Shown in pieces: positions 41,960 to 51,905 of a stretch of 64,000 bases of DNA. Position 1 is the first letter of the stretch. Each line of letters opens with the position of its first letter. The stretch is from Prorocentrum cordatum (Eukaryota > Sar > Dinophyceae > Prorocentrales > Prorocentraceae). Location of the stretch: NCBI GenBank assembly GCA_963575745.1, contig CAUYUJ010019117.1, positions 1 through 64,000 of the forward strand. The letters run 5' to 3'. The position numbers and the translations under genes were made by a program. Under the pieces are notes generated by a model. The model made no database searches, was not told the origin of the DNA, and was given only the letters and a program-made list of their open reading frames with translations.

Positions 41960-43395
41960 CTCTCTCTCTCTAGCCCACTGACCACCACAGCACACGTTGA
42001 CTAAAGCTCCTGCCCACTTAAGCTGGTCTTTATCTCTAGCTCGTCGTAGCTGCTGTCGTACATCAGTTAGGTCTACTCCGTTAGCAACATCAGCGCTCTC
42101 ATAATGCTTTGCTGCTCGCTTCCAACGAACCCGACGAACTGAATCGGCTAGGTCTTGGCGGATATCATCTAGATCTAGTGGACCTGCTTCAAGGACCTCT
42201 GGAGTAGCCTGATAGACGTTCCCAAGATCAGAAATCCAATGCCAAGGTCCAATGGGGTCCCAGTTGATGTCCAAAAGGGTGTTCACTACAGCTCTGGTGG
42301 GGCCTGTGATTCTGCGCCATCGATGCTTAGGAATCTCTCTAGCCTTAGCCACGTGCTGCGACCAGTCCCGTGCTGCAAACGCTCGTGCTTCAGCTCCTGA
42401 CGCAAGAATGGCCATCCAGCTGTCGAGCATCTTAAAAACCTGCGAGATTGCTGGATCTTGATCTCCAAGTTCCAGCTGCAAAAGAGTGTCGAGGCACCGG
42501 CCACGGACCGACAACGTGAAAGTGCCTCCTATAGCTCTGCGCCAAGCCTGCACTGCAGAAGGGCTCATACCATATACAGCTGCATCATACTGAACTTTTG
42601 CATAACATCCTCGATGTATCACGCGACGTGCTGCTGCTCTGCCTGTTCTGCCTGCTCCAATAAGCTTCCGAGCTCGGCCTACTTGCTTCCATGCTGCTTT
42701 GCGACGTGCTGCTGCTTTAGGTCGTGCTCGCATGTTCGTGCCTCTGTCGGTGCCTAGATCGACTGCTTTCTGTGCTACAGTGATCTTAATGTTGTGCTGT
42801 GCCAGCTTGCGCGCAATGTCCTTTGCGATGATCTTGCTCTTGCTCTTGCTTGCGATACTCAAGTGCGCCTTGTTGCAGAGCCTGCCCAAGAGAACCCCAG
42901 CCTTGGTGAGCGCCTGGGAGAGGAACCTGACGGACCCGTACGCATACTGAGTGATATCATCTACCCAAGACGACGTGCTGACCGACGGTGAGTATTTGTT
43001 GTACACAGCTTCAAGGATGCTGTAGAGATAAAATCTTCCAAAATCAACCCCTCTACGAGCTCCTGCGATGATGGACTTGTTGGCCTGGACTGGTGGCGAA
43101 TAGCACCCTGCTTCCCGAAAAACTCTAACTATGAGATGAGCCAGCCCTTCCATCAGCAACAACAAAGGCGGAAAATCCAGGGCCAAGCCCTGCTCGAACA
43201 GGCGCTCGTACTCTAACGAGTCGTAGAAGCTGTCGATGTCCCACAGAAGGCTAGCCGAGACGGTGTGCTTGGGCCCCATGCTGATGGCTTCGTCAGAGAA
43301 GGCTCGTAAAAGTCCTACACGCAAGCAAGAAGAACCTCTGATCGCATTGTCCCACTTGCCAGCCATCTGCTCGACCCATTCAGAAGGAAAACCTG
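41960..43395 (-). pseudogene. Element D: reverse transcriptase core
   Basis: Carries the palm motifs: SLLWDIDSFYDSLEY (motif A, first Asp), GARRGVDFGRFYLYSILEAV (motif B region) and STSSWVDDITQYAYGS (motif C, two Asp). Thumb-like and connection sequence follows with PSAVQAWRRAIGG and a Trp-rich segment (GPWHWISDLGNVYQ). The core would polymerise cDNA from element RNA at the nicked target. The catalytic residues are intact; the damage is in frame only, with shifts near 43390 and 41960. Confidence 0.8.
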
Positions 43396-45090
43396 TCTAG
43401 CTGAACTCCACAAGCGTATCAAATCTGGGATCAGACCATTTGAACGATCAGCGTCAGCGCCTTTCCTCAACAGAGCAACAATGGCAGTCTGAATCTGCCA
43501 AGGCCAGCCTCCTCGTCGTTCGCATTCATTCAAAAACCCCGTCAAGTGAGCAATGCCAGCTGGAGGTAAATACTTGAGGGTACCGCCCAACTGCTCGATG
43601 CCTGCCGCCTTGCTGGAGTTAATCTGCTTGACGGTGATGGCGATCTGCTCAGGCTCCAGAGCTGGCCAAGGTTGTGCTGCTGCCTTAGCGTGAGCCCGTC
43701 GAAGGAGTTGAAAAAGCTTTTGCACTGACAGAATTTTGGATGCCCACTCGCGTTGCCAAAGCTGACTCTTCTGGACCAAAATCTCCTTGAGGCTCGTGGA
43801 ACTTCCTTTCAGGTCGCGGTACTCTGTCTCAACGCGCGTCTTGGGCTTCACGTGCCGATGCAACTTCCCACAGCCTTGCGCAAATGAATCTCGAATCCAC
43901 GATTGAAAAGCGCTGTAACTCTCCTTGGCCGCCTTACGCTCCAGAGCTGCTGCGATCTTATCCGCTGATGCGCCCATCATAATGAGAGCTGCTCTTGGTC
44001 GATTGTGAATGTTAAGAAGTGTACTGGCCCAGTCCTGCCGATCTCTACCTATTACCTGGCCGAAACCTGAAAGTGGCATGTCAGCAGGGGCCTGTGCCAA
44101 CCTATGCACCAAGAAGTCTGTTCTCGATGCTTTCCTGACTTGTTTTTCCGAAACTGGGCTGAGCAAAACGAGGGGAGGAGGGGAGGGGTCGCCACCTGCT
44201 GCAGTAGAGAACTCCTCGACGTGCTGCTGGGTTCCACTGGCAGAGACTCGAATAAGCTCCTGAATCCAACCAGAAACCTGCAGCCACCACTTGATTGACA
44301 TATCTGAATGCGCTCTTGTTGGCGCGGGTGTTGAAATCGGCAAAGTTTTAAATTCCCTCGCAACTCCACGACCTTTGTAATGCCAAGCTCGATCTGGTGG
44401 TACCTCAAGTACACGACACAGAAAATTCTCAAAAACTGACGTAAATCTTCCGTAGTCTGATCCCAGCTCGACGGCAGTATCGGGATCATACTTATACGAG
44501 AGGCTGTCTTGTATCCAATCTGGCGGTAGGGTCCACTCACGGTGCTGGAGAGTGTTGTTGTCAATGGTGGTCCAAAGCTTATCCAGATCTTCAACCATCC
44601 ACTCTAAATACTTGGCTGGGTGGCAGTCCTGTGCTACAGGCTTGACCTCGGAAGCCTTGTGGTCATAAATATGCGACTGCCACATCTGCTGAAGCGCCTC
44701 GGAGCCGAAGTCGAAAAAATCTCGACGCAGAAACTTGCGCGCCTCCTCTGGGTATTTCGTGCACGTGCTGGCCTGCTGAGGTTGCGCCAAGAGCTCCTCG
44801 TCTTCAGACTCGGGTTCAGGAAGTTCTTGATCGAGATCCTCCGGGTGGTCCAGAGCTCGCTGCTGCCGTCGCCGTTCCAACTCCAATTTCTTCCTCGACC
44901 GTTTGCTGTTGGGGTCAGCCTTTAACTTGGTGGGCAGCGGAGGTAAGAACATCTTCGGTAAGTCCAAGACTCGACGTGCAGACTGTTGTGCAGAAACATT
45001 CAACTCCAAAATCATGCCGTAGTGGTCACCACCCTCAGCATCCAGCTGAATCGCATCATGAAAAAAGCGTAGAAAAATCCTGAGAGGCCA
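43315..45090 (-). pseudogene. Element D: end of endonuclease, linker and N-terminal reverse transcriptase
   Basis: Begins with the endonuclease's last motif, AEGGDHYGMILEL (catalytic His). A ~380-residue linker with QRALDHPEDLDQELPEPESE follows. Then comes the reverse transcriptase start: VKQINSSKAAGIEQLGG (compare TTFKANTASGIDNLGP in element A) and NGLIPDLIRLWSSAR. The frame is lost near 43390 and ends at 43315. The join to the upstream frame is at a TTTTTT run near 45065, where one extra base explains the shift. Confidence 0.75.
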
Positions 45091-45769
45091 CAGCATAGTC
45101 GATAATTCGCTGCCCCTTGCCCCTCGTGGACGTGTGGGTGATGCCAGGTGGGTGGTAAAATTGTCCATTCCACTTACGAATCCAAGTGGCCATCTCCAGG
45201 GGAGTAGCGTTGAAATCCCCCATGATGATCCAAGGCCCAGCATGATTGTCCAACAGCGCCGATATAGTGAGAAACTTTGCGACATTGATGGGTGCTTCCA
45301 ACCCCACTGAGACAGTCAAATAAGCGCCTATCACTAGCAGCGGGACTCTGGCGATCTTCCACTCGACCGCCACCGCATCCTTGAAGGACAAGGGCCCCGA
45401 TAACTTCTGCTTGCTGCTGACGTCAACTAAGCCGATCGCGTTGTCAGGGTCGTCCGACAAGTGGCGAAAAGAAGACCAACAGAGATGCTGACGGATACCC
45501 AGAACAATGCCACCTGCCTTCTCCACGTAGGTCGTGGGGTATGCTGGAGAAACAATACCTTGCCATTTGTGCTGCTTCAGCGTGCTCAAAATATCCTGAG
45601 TGTCGCATGCCAGCACGTGCGTCTCGGGCATGATGATGATATCAACATCACTCTCTGCAAAAAGCTTGGTGGCCTTGTGCCCCCACATGGAAAGATTATG
45701 CAGTAGCAATCGCCGAACTTCTGGTGCCGCATTTTGAGATTGTCTCGGCTTCGGGTACAGACGAATCGT
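45056..45769 (-). pseudogene. Element D: endonuclease segment
   Basis: The frame just downstream of ORF1 reads LLLHNLSMWGHKATKLF, then DVDIIIMPETHVLACD (catalytic Glu), AGGIVLGIRQHLCW, PWIIMGDFNATPLEMATW (GDFN motif) and GQRIIDYAVASQDFS. It stops at 45056 in the T run; the His motif continues in the next frame. It is a member of the apurinic-endonuclease-like family of LINEs. The frame is open far upstream across ORF1, but that part does not look like protein. Confidence 0.8.
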
Positions 45770-45770
45770 G

Positions 45771-47045
45771 CTACCCGCATTTTTGTGGAGCCACAGCAGC
45801 GTCAGCGAAGGTCGCCGACGAGGGCGGGTTGCCCCTGGCTTCTGCCAGAAGCCGCTGCACTCGCTCCTGGGAAGCCTTCGCCTTCGGGGGAGCCTCACCT
45901 GCCGCCGCCTCCTGGGGCTGCGAGGGAGGCGCTGCTGCAGCAGCGGCGGCAGTGGCTGCTGCCGAGGCCGCGGCGCGCTGCCCAGCAGAAGGCGCTGCCT
46001 GACCCTCGCCTGCGGCAGGGGCAGCAGGCTGGTCTCCACCTGCAGGCTGCTCCTCACCACGATCTTTACCTTCAGCAGCTGCCTCGCCTTGAGCTCCCAC
46101 GCGTCGACGCTTGGAGGCCATGCGAGCCTTGAACTCCTTGAACTGCTGTCTGCGAGCACCCAGCTGAGCAGCTGCTGGGCCAATCGCAGCACTGATCGCC
46201 TGCTTGATCTCCTGTGCCAACGAGATCTTGTGCTTCTGCCAAGCCTCGATGTCTTCCTTGGCCAGGTCCAGATCGGCGAAGTCGAAGGCCTCGCCGTCCT
46301 CGAACTCGAACAATTGCCCGAGCTCGTCGCCCTCGTCGAGAAAGCTGGACAGGTTGAGCTTGGGCTTGGGGTCGGCGGCAGCGGCAGCAGGTGCAGCACC
46401 TTCTCGACTCTTGAGGCGCTGGAGGTCCTGCTCCAACTGCTGCTCATGGGCCAGCCTGGCGTCCGCTGCATCTTGCGCAGCCTGCTCCACAGCAGCCCGA
46501 GCCCGTGCCAGCCAGTCGGTGCACTCCTGTTCGTGAGCGATCGCCTTCGCAAGGGACTCATCGGCCTTGCGCGCAGCCACTGCCAGCCGCTGTGCCTCTC
46601 GCTCGCGCTCAAGGCTGGGCTTGACTGGGGCGGCGGCAGCTGGCGGCGGAGCGACCTCGAACTCCTTCTTGAGCGCTGCCAGGCGCTCGCCATGCTGCGG
46701 GGCGCGACGCAGCAAGGCCTCGAACAGCTGGTCGGTCGAAGGAGCGAAAGGGTTGGCACTGCCGTCGCCGAGGGTGGCCGCCGTGGCTGCCGCCCCTGGT
46801 GGAGCCCACTGCCCTGGGGGCGGCCGTACGAAGGGGCTTGGTGGGTGTCCTGGCTGCACTGTACCAGGTAACGCGGGCGGTCCACGGCTCCACGACCCTG
46901 CATCACGAGGTGGAGGCTGGCCCCCGACAGGACGCAGAAGGCCTTCGCACTGCCAGCATGTCGTGTGCCGCTTCCAATTCCACTTGTAGCGACAGCCGTC
47001 ATGAGGACAAGACACAAAGCCACGTGCCGCCGCAGGCTTCCCCAT
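45771..47045 (-). CDS. Element D ORF1: zinc-finger, coiled-coil protein
   Basis: 424 residues from ATG at 47045 to a stop at 45771, uninterrupted. Cysteines at about 13, 18, 30 and 33 (FVSCPHDGC, HTTCWQCEG) form a four-cysteine finger differing in spacing from element A. The middle is Ala-, Gln- and Glu-rich with coiled-coil character (DARLAHEQQLEQDLQRLKS), then acidic DEGDELGQLFEFEDGEAFD. The C terminus is an Ala-Pro-rich low-complexity tail. The final residues AVAPQKCG lead straight into the endonuclease frame. It is the only intact frame of this copy. By analogy it binds element RNA. Confidence 0.75.
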   Translation of the reverse strand: MGKPAAARGFVSCPHDGCRYKWNWKRHTTCWQCEGLLRPVGGQPPPRDAGSWSRGPPALPGTVQPGHPPSPFVRPPPGQWAPPGAAATAATLGDGSANPFAPSTDQLFEALLRRAPQHGERLAALKKEFEVAPPPAAAAPVKPSLEREREAQRLAVAARKADESLAKAIAHEQECTDWLARARAAVEQAAQDAADARLAHEQQLEQDLQRLKSREGAAPAAAAADPKPKLNLSSFLDEGDELGQLFEFEDGEAFDFADLDLAKEDIEAWQKHKISLAQEIKQAISAAIGPAAAQLGARRQQFKEFKARMASKRRRVGAQGEAAAEGKDRGEEQPAGGDQPAAPAAGEGQAAPSAGQRAAASAAATAAAAAAAPPSQPQEAAAGEAPPKAKASQERVQRLLAEARGNPPSSATFADAAVAPQKCG

Positions 47046-47102
47046 GAGGAGGAGGAGGAGGAGGAGGAGGAGGAGGAGGAGGAGGAGGAGGAGGAGGAGG
47101 AT
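47046..47102 (+). repeat. (GGA)n tract at the 5' edge of element D
   Basis: About 18 GGA triplets between the ORF1 start codon and the right target-site copy. It is probably part of the duplicated target, which is also GGA-rich at 40451-40480. Confidence 0.9.
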
Positions 47103-47138
47103 GAGGCGGAAGGAGTAGGAGCGAGGGAGGAGGGAGGA
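47103..47138 (+). repeat. Target-site duplication of element D, right copy
   Basis: Starts GAGGCGGAAGGAGTAGGAGC. It differs from the left copy only by T for G at 47115. Confidence 0.75.
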
Positions 47139-47264
47139 GGTGGGGTCAGCGCATCAGCCGCGTGTAGCTCACTTTGGGGCGCCTCCCGGGGCCAGTCAGG
47201 GGAAGCGCCCAGCGGCGGGGCCGAACCCAACAAAGATTGAGTGTCCCCTTTCCTGGGCCCCACC

Positions 47265-47580
47265 CTCTTAATCCGACAGACGCGCCCTTCCTCCTCCTCC
47301 TCCTCCTCCTCCCTCTTAATCCGACAGACGCGCCCTTCCTCCTCCTCCTCCTCCTCCTCCCCTCCTTTTTGTCGTTGGCCATACGTGAAGCGCGAACTTG
47401 CTGCGTTACCCTCCTCCTCCTCCTCCTCCTCCTCCTCCTCCTCCTATTCCTCCCTCCTCCTCCTCCCGCCTCCTCCTCTCCTCCTCCTCCAAATTCTTCT
47501 CCTCCTCCTCCTCATCTTTCTCCTTTCTCTTCCTTTCGCCTGATCCTCCTCTTCCTCCTCTTCTTCGCCTTCGTGCCGCC
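47265..47580 (+). repeat. (CTC)n tracts with a duplicated 60-bp segment
   Basis: CTTAATCCGACAGACGCGCC followed by (TTCCTCC)n occurs twice, near 47268 and 47313. A second CCT block is at 47405-47580. From 47580 to 48200 lie GTCGTGCCG units and a (CTC)n at 48064-48104, with no recognised gene. Confidence 0.85.
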
Positions 47581-48202
47581 GTCGTCGTCGTCGTGCCGCC
47601 AAGGCGCCGTCGTGCCGCCGTGCCTATGTCGCTCGTCGACGCCGTCGCGATCGCCGCGCCGTGGCCGCCGCCGTCGTGCCGTCGCCGCCCGCGGCGGCCT
47701 GATGACGGGGTCCTCCGAGAAGGCCAGGGACCTTAGCTGCCCTGATACGCAACACGCGACACGTCGCGGAACTACACGCAGACTGAACACGTGGGCCTGA
47801 GGCGACGCGTTCGCCAAACGCTGGGCCGATGCGCAACGTATTGACGCGGACGCTTTGAGCACGGTACGCATTGCGTCTCAAAACGGGCGCATCGAGGCAG
47901 CTAAGCCAAGGACAGCTGGCACCCCGCAGGGAAGGCGCCCAGCGGCCGCAGGGGCCGGCGGCGCACCTCCAGGCCAGGGCGCGCCTGGGCCTGACCCGGG
48001 GGGCGGGGCCCCGCATCCCAAGGGCTCCGCCTGCCTCTCCTCCGCCTCCTCCTGCTCCGCCTGCTCCTCCTCCTCCTCCTCCTCCTCCTCCTCCTCCTCC
48101 TCCTGGGACCGGCTGTCTGCGGCACGCAAGACGTGAGAGTGGCCCTGCACGCGAGTGGCCGTTGGTGCGCGGCTGCAGGGCAGAGGACGGATCGGGGAGA
48201 CG

Positions 48203-48388
48203 CAAGACTCGAGTTCGTACAACTCGGGTTGGCTTTACAAGGCCGTCTTGAAACTGGCGCGACCCAATCTGAACTTTGGCACGAGCTCCCGCTGCAAACA
48301 TCCCACGGAAACTGGGCCGTCAATATCTAGGACGCGCTCGTCGAAAAGCGTCGTCAAACCCGAGTTCCGTCGTACTCGAGTCTTACAC
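48203..48388. other. Inverted repeat with AAGACTCGAGT ends
   Basis: Left AAGACTCGAGTTCGTACAAC-TCGGG at 48203. The right end, reverse complemented, is AAGACTCGAGTACGACGGAA-CTCGGG. The interior of about 130 bp has no coding signal. MITE-like. Confidence 0.6.
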
Positions 48389-48425
48389 TTCCCCGAACAA
48401 GAAACCGAGTCACATGCCCCCATTC

Positions 48426-48524
48426 TGGCCAGGCCCAGCCCGAGCCCAGGATCGGTGCATGCGCCCTCTTGGCTTGGCCAGGGAAGCAGATACACCGATC
48501 CTGGACCCAAGGTGGGCCTGGCCA
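48426..48524. other. Inverted repeat with TGGCCAGGCCCA ends
   Basis: 34-bp arms at 48426-48459 and 48491-48524, both including CCAGGATCGGTG. The interior of 31 bp repeats GGCTTGGCCAGG. The motif CTGGCCAGG is also the core of the hairpin at 12288. Confidence 0.65.
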
Positions 48525-48559
48525 AGCTCGGTGCGCGTGCATAATTCTCTTCGCCCGAT

Positions 48560-49540
48560 CAAGGGGGGGAGGGCAAGTCCAGGCTCGACGGCCCGTTCAG
48601 GTAGGACCCCTGTCCGTGGGCCCGCACTACAATCACTCTGGCACAAAGGTCCATCTTGCTCGTCGCCGAACAATCGCCCTCATCCTCGCTCCCGCTCCTG
48701 CTCCTGCTCCCGCTCCCGCTCCTTTTGCTGCCGCAGCCCCTTCTCCCGATGTTTCGCTGATTGACTGGACAAGCCACAGTGACGTAGGATGGAGCTACTA
48801 GCCTGGCCTCGCGAACCAAGCCTGCAATCAGATGACGCTCGTGACGCTCTGCCAGATGAAACGTGGCAATACAACCGAGTTGGTGCCCGATCGTAATGTC
48901 TGACTGATAGCACCAGCCGCACATGTTGAATACTGCAACGTCGGTGGCTGCCTGTCTGGCTGCGGTCCGCTGCGAATTGATGCGAAGGAACTGCTAATAA
49001 GATATCTCTCTCGGACGCAGAGTGTAGCTCCCGGGGCTTGCACAAAAAATACAGCGCCCACGCAGAACTTCGGAGTCGCCTCGACGTGCCGAAGAGACGT
49101 TGCAAACTTACCTCGAACGTTCAAACTACTACTTGCTCCAATTGTTTGGATGATCAAAGCAATTTCCAAAGCTGTGAGGTTCATAAGCCCCTGAAACTCA
49201 CCCAAGAAAATGAATACTCCCCGACACGCCCGCCCGACACGGCACAAAGAAACCGCTACGACCCTCTTGCGGGGTCTCTCTCAAACGACTGCTTGATGTG
49301 GGTGGGAATCTCTGGCACACTTCTGTGATCGTCATGTGGCTAAGTGGACACAACGCCTGGGGAAGCCGTCAAGACGTCCTGACCACGCAATTCAACGCGC
49401 AACATCGCAAACGACAGTCAATCCAAACCAGAAGCTCCGGAATCTGGCCGTATGTTTGTCGCGCCGACTGCCGTGATCTCTACGGCCTCAGAATTCCGAA
49501 GCTGGCGAACCACAAACGAGAATCTCGCCGAGACAACGCA
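48560..49540. other. Unassigned low-repeat interval
   Basis: Nearly 1 kb without simple repeats, unusual for this window. A minus frame at 48828-49247 of 139 codons (including GVFIFLGEFQGLMNLTALEI) has ordinary composition but no recognised family and no supported splice sites. Confidence 0.3.
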
Positions 49541-49544
49541 ACAT

Positions 49545-49676
49545 GCTTAAGTCGGGCGTGTCCTCCTACAGGGGGATTTTGGGCGAAACATAAAACATAC
49601 AACAACAACATCGTCCCCAGACTATTTTTTGACTGTTTTTGAATTTTCCTTTTGTAGAGGGACATGCCCGACTTAG
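49545..49676. mobile_element. TIR element, CGGGCATGTCC family, short member (132 bp)
   Basis: Left end GCTTAAGTCGGGCGTGTCCT at 49545. The right end ...GAGGGACATGCCCGACTTAG-C at 49676 is its imperfect complement. The interior ends TACAGGGGGATTTTG and CTTTTGTAGAGGG match those of the 37021-37650 member. Too short to code: a MITE. Confidence 0.7.
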
Positions 49677-49974
49677 CAATAGGCGCGAGGTCCGACAGCA
49701 GATGCGGTCCTGACGATTTTTCTTGTCCAGAGATCTCTCGCCGCCCTGCGGAAAGAGAGCGTGCCGCTTACTGTATTCGGCCTGACCTAAGGAACGATGA
49801 ATCATGAACGAAGCCACTTTCTCCCAGGTAAGTCTGGGAAGTTCGGAAGAACACCAGAGGGGGCTTGCCGCCAAGAAGTTAGCGGTACGCATGCAAACCA
49901 AAGGAACGACCGAGCCCCTCTTGAAACGCAACTGTTCCTGATTCAAGCCGGACCCTGTACCAACTCGCCGGGAC

Positions 49975-50133
49975 CTCAAAACAGGGCTAGGATCGGGATA
50001 AATCGCTCCAGAGCGTTCTGGAGCGGTCTCAGAGCGTTCCGGAACGCTCTGGAGCGGCCGCGGCGCCCAATACATCCTCCAAACCCGCCGATTCTCAGAG
50101 ATTTCGAATTATCCCGATCCGATTTTGTCCCGA
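49975..50133 (-). repeat. Dispersed repeat D2, copy 2
   Basis: Minus strand carries CAAAATCGGATCGGGATAA, GGGCGCCGCGGCC and GAGCGTTCCGGAACGCTC, colinear with 6548-6705. Confidence 0.75.
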
Positions 50134-50299
50134 TCTTCGCGTCGTTGTAGACCTCACTTAGACCTTAGTGGCAACAACACCAGAGCCAGCGCTGGCCGCG
50201 CATGCTTCCGGCCGGGCACCTCTGCTCAGCGTGCCGCGACGGCAGCCCCTGCGACACGCCGTGCCCTGCAAGCTCATCGGGTGCCGCTCCGCTCCGCGG

Positions 50300-50400
50300 G
50301 GCCGGGGGATGGACAAAAACTCGGGACGTTGATGCCTCGGGACTTGTTAGGGGCGTTGACAAAAACTCGGGACGTTGACAAAAACTCGGGATGTTGTTAA
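50300..50400 (+). repeat. ACAAAAACTCGGGACGTTG short tandem repeat
   Basis: Three units at about 50314, 50359 and 50379, directly before the foldback element. Its arm also contains AAAAACTCGG. Confidence 0.75.
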
Positions 50401-50593
50401 GGGAACAAAAAGTGACATGAACATAAAAACTCGGAGGTCCGCGCGGATTTCTCGGATCGGCGCTGGGGGCCCCCGGCGGCGCCTCCGGCGCCGCCCCTGG
50501 CGCGCTCCGCGCGCCAGGGAGGGGGGTCCAGCGCCGATCCGAGAAATCCGCGCGGACCTCCGAGTTTTTATGTTCATGTCACTTTTTGTTCCC
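50401..50593. mobile_element. Foldback element F1, perfect 66-bp arms
   Basis: The left arm 50401-50466 starts GGGAACAAAAAGTGACATGA and ends GATCGGCGCTGG. The right arm 50528-50593 is its exact reverse complement. The 61-bp centre holds two further perfect hairpins with 9-bp stems and TCC loops (GGCGGCGCC and CTGGCGCGC stems). Arms without mismatches imply a recent origin or homogenisation. Diverged relatives are at 55656-55758 and 56121-56286. Confidence 0.9.
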
Positions 50594-50599
50594 CTAATG

Positions 50600-51130
50600 G
50601 TGGGCCAGCCGGCGGCGCGACACGCTGAGTAACAGTTCTTGGCTGTAAGTCTTGACGAGCGGGCCTCCTGTCGAGCCCCCCCTCGCGCCAAGGAGGCGGT
50701 GCTAGCCGTGACTGCGCTGCCGTCGAACGCCACGCCGCAACAGAGGTCGGCCTCGACCGCCCTCGCGAGCCTTCGTGCGGCCTAGGCCGTGCGTACCACG
50801 ACCGAGGCTGCCACCCCGTGCGCCGAGACCCCGAGTTCGCCGACATGGAGCTCCCGAGCCACGGCGGTCTGGAACGACGTGGCAACCACGAGCGAGTCAG
50901 AGCAAGAAGCACACACGCGCAACAACCGAACGAACAACTGGCCACGATGCCGGAGCAGCCCGCGGGGGGGAGGGGGAGACAGCAGGGGTGATGGGGGGGA
51001 GGGAGGGGGGGGGAAGCGGTGGAGGGAGTGGGAAGCGGGGTGTTGGCAAGTGGTGCCAGGGTGGTAGAGGGAGCAGAACACATGGAGGCGGTGGCTGAGC
51101 AGGAGGAGTGGAGAAGCTGGATGAAGAGAC
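50600..51130. other. Unassigned interval
   Basis: GC-rich, no simple repeat until a G-rich stretch at 50965-51020. No gene recognised on either strand. Confidence 0.3.
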
Positions 51131-51137
51131 AGGGGAG

Positions 51138-51240
51138 GGAGGAGGAGGAGGAGGAGGAGGAGGAGGAGGAGGAGGAGGAGGAGGAGGAGGAGGAGGAGGA
51201 GGAGGAGGAGGAGAGGAGGAGGAGGAGGAGGAGGACGATG
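51138..51240 (+). repeat. (GGA)n tract
   Basis: Near-perfect GGA triplets. Confidence 0.92.
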
Positions 51241-51357
51241 TCGGGGGATGAGGAGGGGAAGTAAAGACTGGCCTGTGGCACCATCTCTGCCAGCTCGGCC
51301 ACCGCCTGGAGGCTGCTCAAACATATCCTACACCCGTCGACCAAACTACCTTCGCGC

Positions 51358-51560
51358 ATTTCTTCAGCCGCCTGCTCCTCCTCCTCCTCTTATTGCCCCT
51401 GCTGGTGCTTCTCCTCTCCTCATCCTCCTCCTCCCTCCTCATCCGCCTTCTTCCCTGCCTCCCTCCCTCCCTCCCTCCCTCCCTCCTCCCTCCCTCCTCC
51501 TCCTCCTCCTCCTCCTCCTCCTCCTCCTCCTCCTCCTCCTCCTCCTCCTCCTCATCGTTT
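51358..51560 (+). repeat. (CTC)n and (CCCT)n tract
   Basis: CTC triplets flank a CCCT tetranucleotide run at 51455-51490. Confidence 0.9.
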
Positions 51561-51607
51561 CCTACTCCCTCCCCCCGCACCCCTCGCTTTTCCGGCCCTT
51601 CGTAGAC

Positions 51608-51757
51608 AGGCGCGTTCCGCTACTCGCATAGTAGCTGCTTGCAAATAGTCTGAATCCGCCGCGGGGGTCTACGATCCATTACGTCGGGGCAACTCTGTGT
51701 TTTCGGACGTTTGCGAGTAGGCAATTTTCGAGTAGTGGGACACGCTCGGTGACGCGT
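51608..51757. mobile_element. TIR element, CTACTCGCA family, member 1
   Basis: Left end GCGCGTTCCGCTACTCGCAT at 51609. The right end near 51710-51757, reverse complemented, has GCGTGTCCCACTACTCGAAA. Both then have CTRCTYGCAAA. The interior has GATCCATTACG. No coding capacity. Confidence 0.55.
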
Positions 51758-51780
51758 CTTGCCGCCGAGATTAGACAAGA

Positions 51781-51905
51781 GCGTTCCACTGCTCGCAGAA
51801 TAACTACTCGCAAATGGCCTGGATCCGCCGCGGGGTACGTACGGTCCACTACATGCAGGTAGACATGCTTTTTGTTCGGACGTTCGCGAGTACCGTAGGG
51901 GCCCG
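51781..51905 (+). mobile_element. TIR element, CTACTCGCA family, member 2 (right end decayed)
   Basis: GCGTTCCACTGCTCGCAGAA, then ACTACTCGCAAATGGCCTGG and ATCCGCCGCGGG as in member 1. A third right-hand end, CTGCGAGTAGTGGAACGCGC, is at 52218-52237. CTTGCCGCCGAGA (51758) and GTTGCCGCCGAGA (52087) suggest duplicated flanks. Confidence 0.5.

Larger units (their letters stand above)
40517..47045 (-). mobile_element. Non-LTR retrotransposon D, near full-length, inactivated
   Basis: A 6.5-kb minus-strand element with ORF1, endonuclease, reverse transcriptase, zinc finger and RNase H in order, bounded by a 36-bp direct repeat (40481-40516 and 47103-47138). It inserted into purine-rich GGA sequence. 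ORF1 starts exactly at the inner edge of the (GGA)n tract. No poly(A) tail and no spliced-leader relict are visible. The ORF2 region is split over four frames, so the copy is dead or carries sequencing indels. Confidence 0.85.

Noticed and set aside
47174-48301. Several open frames around 47.2-48.3 kb
   Set aside because: They are Ser/Leu/Pro homopolymers from (CTC)n and (CCG)n.
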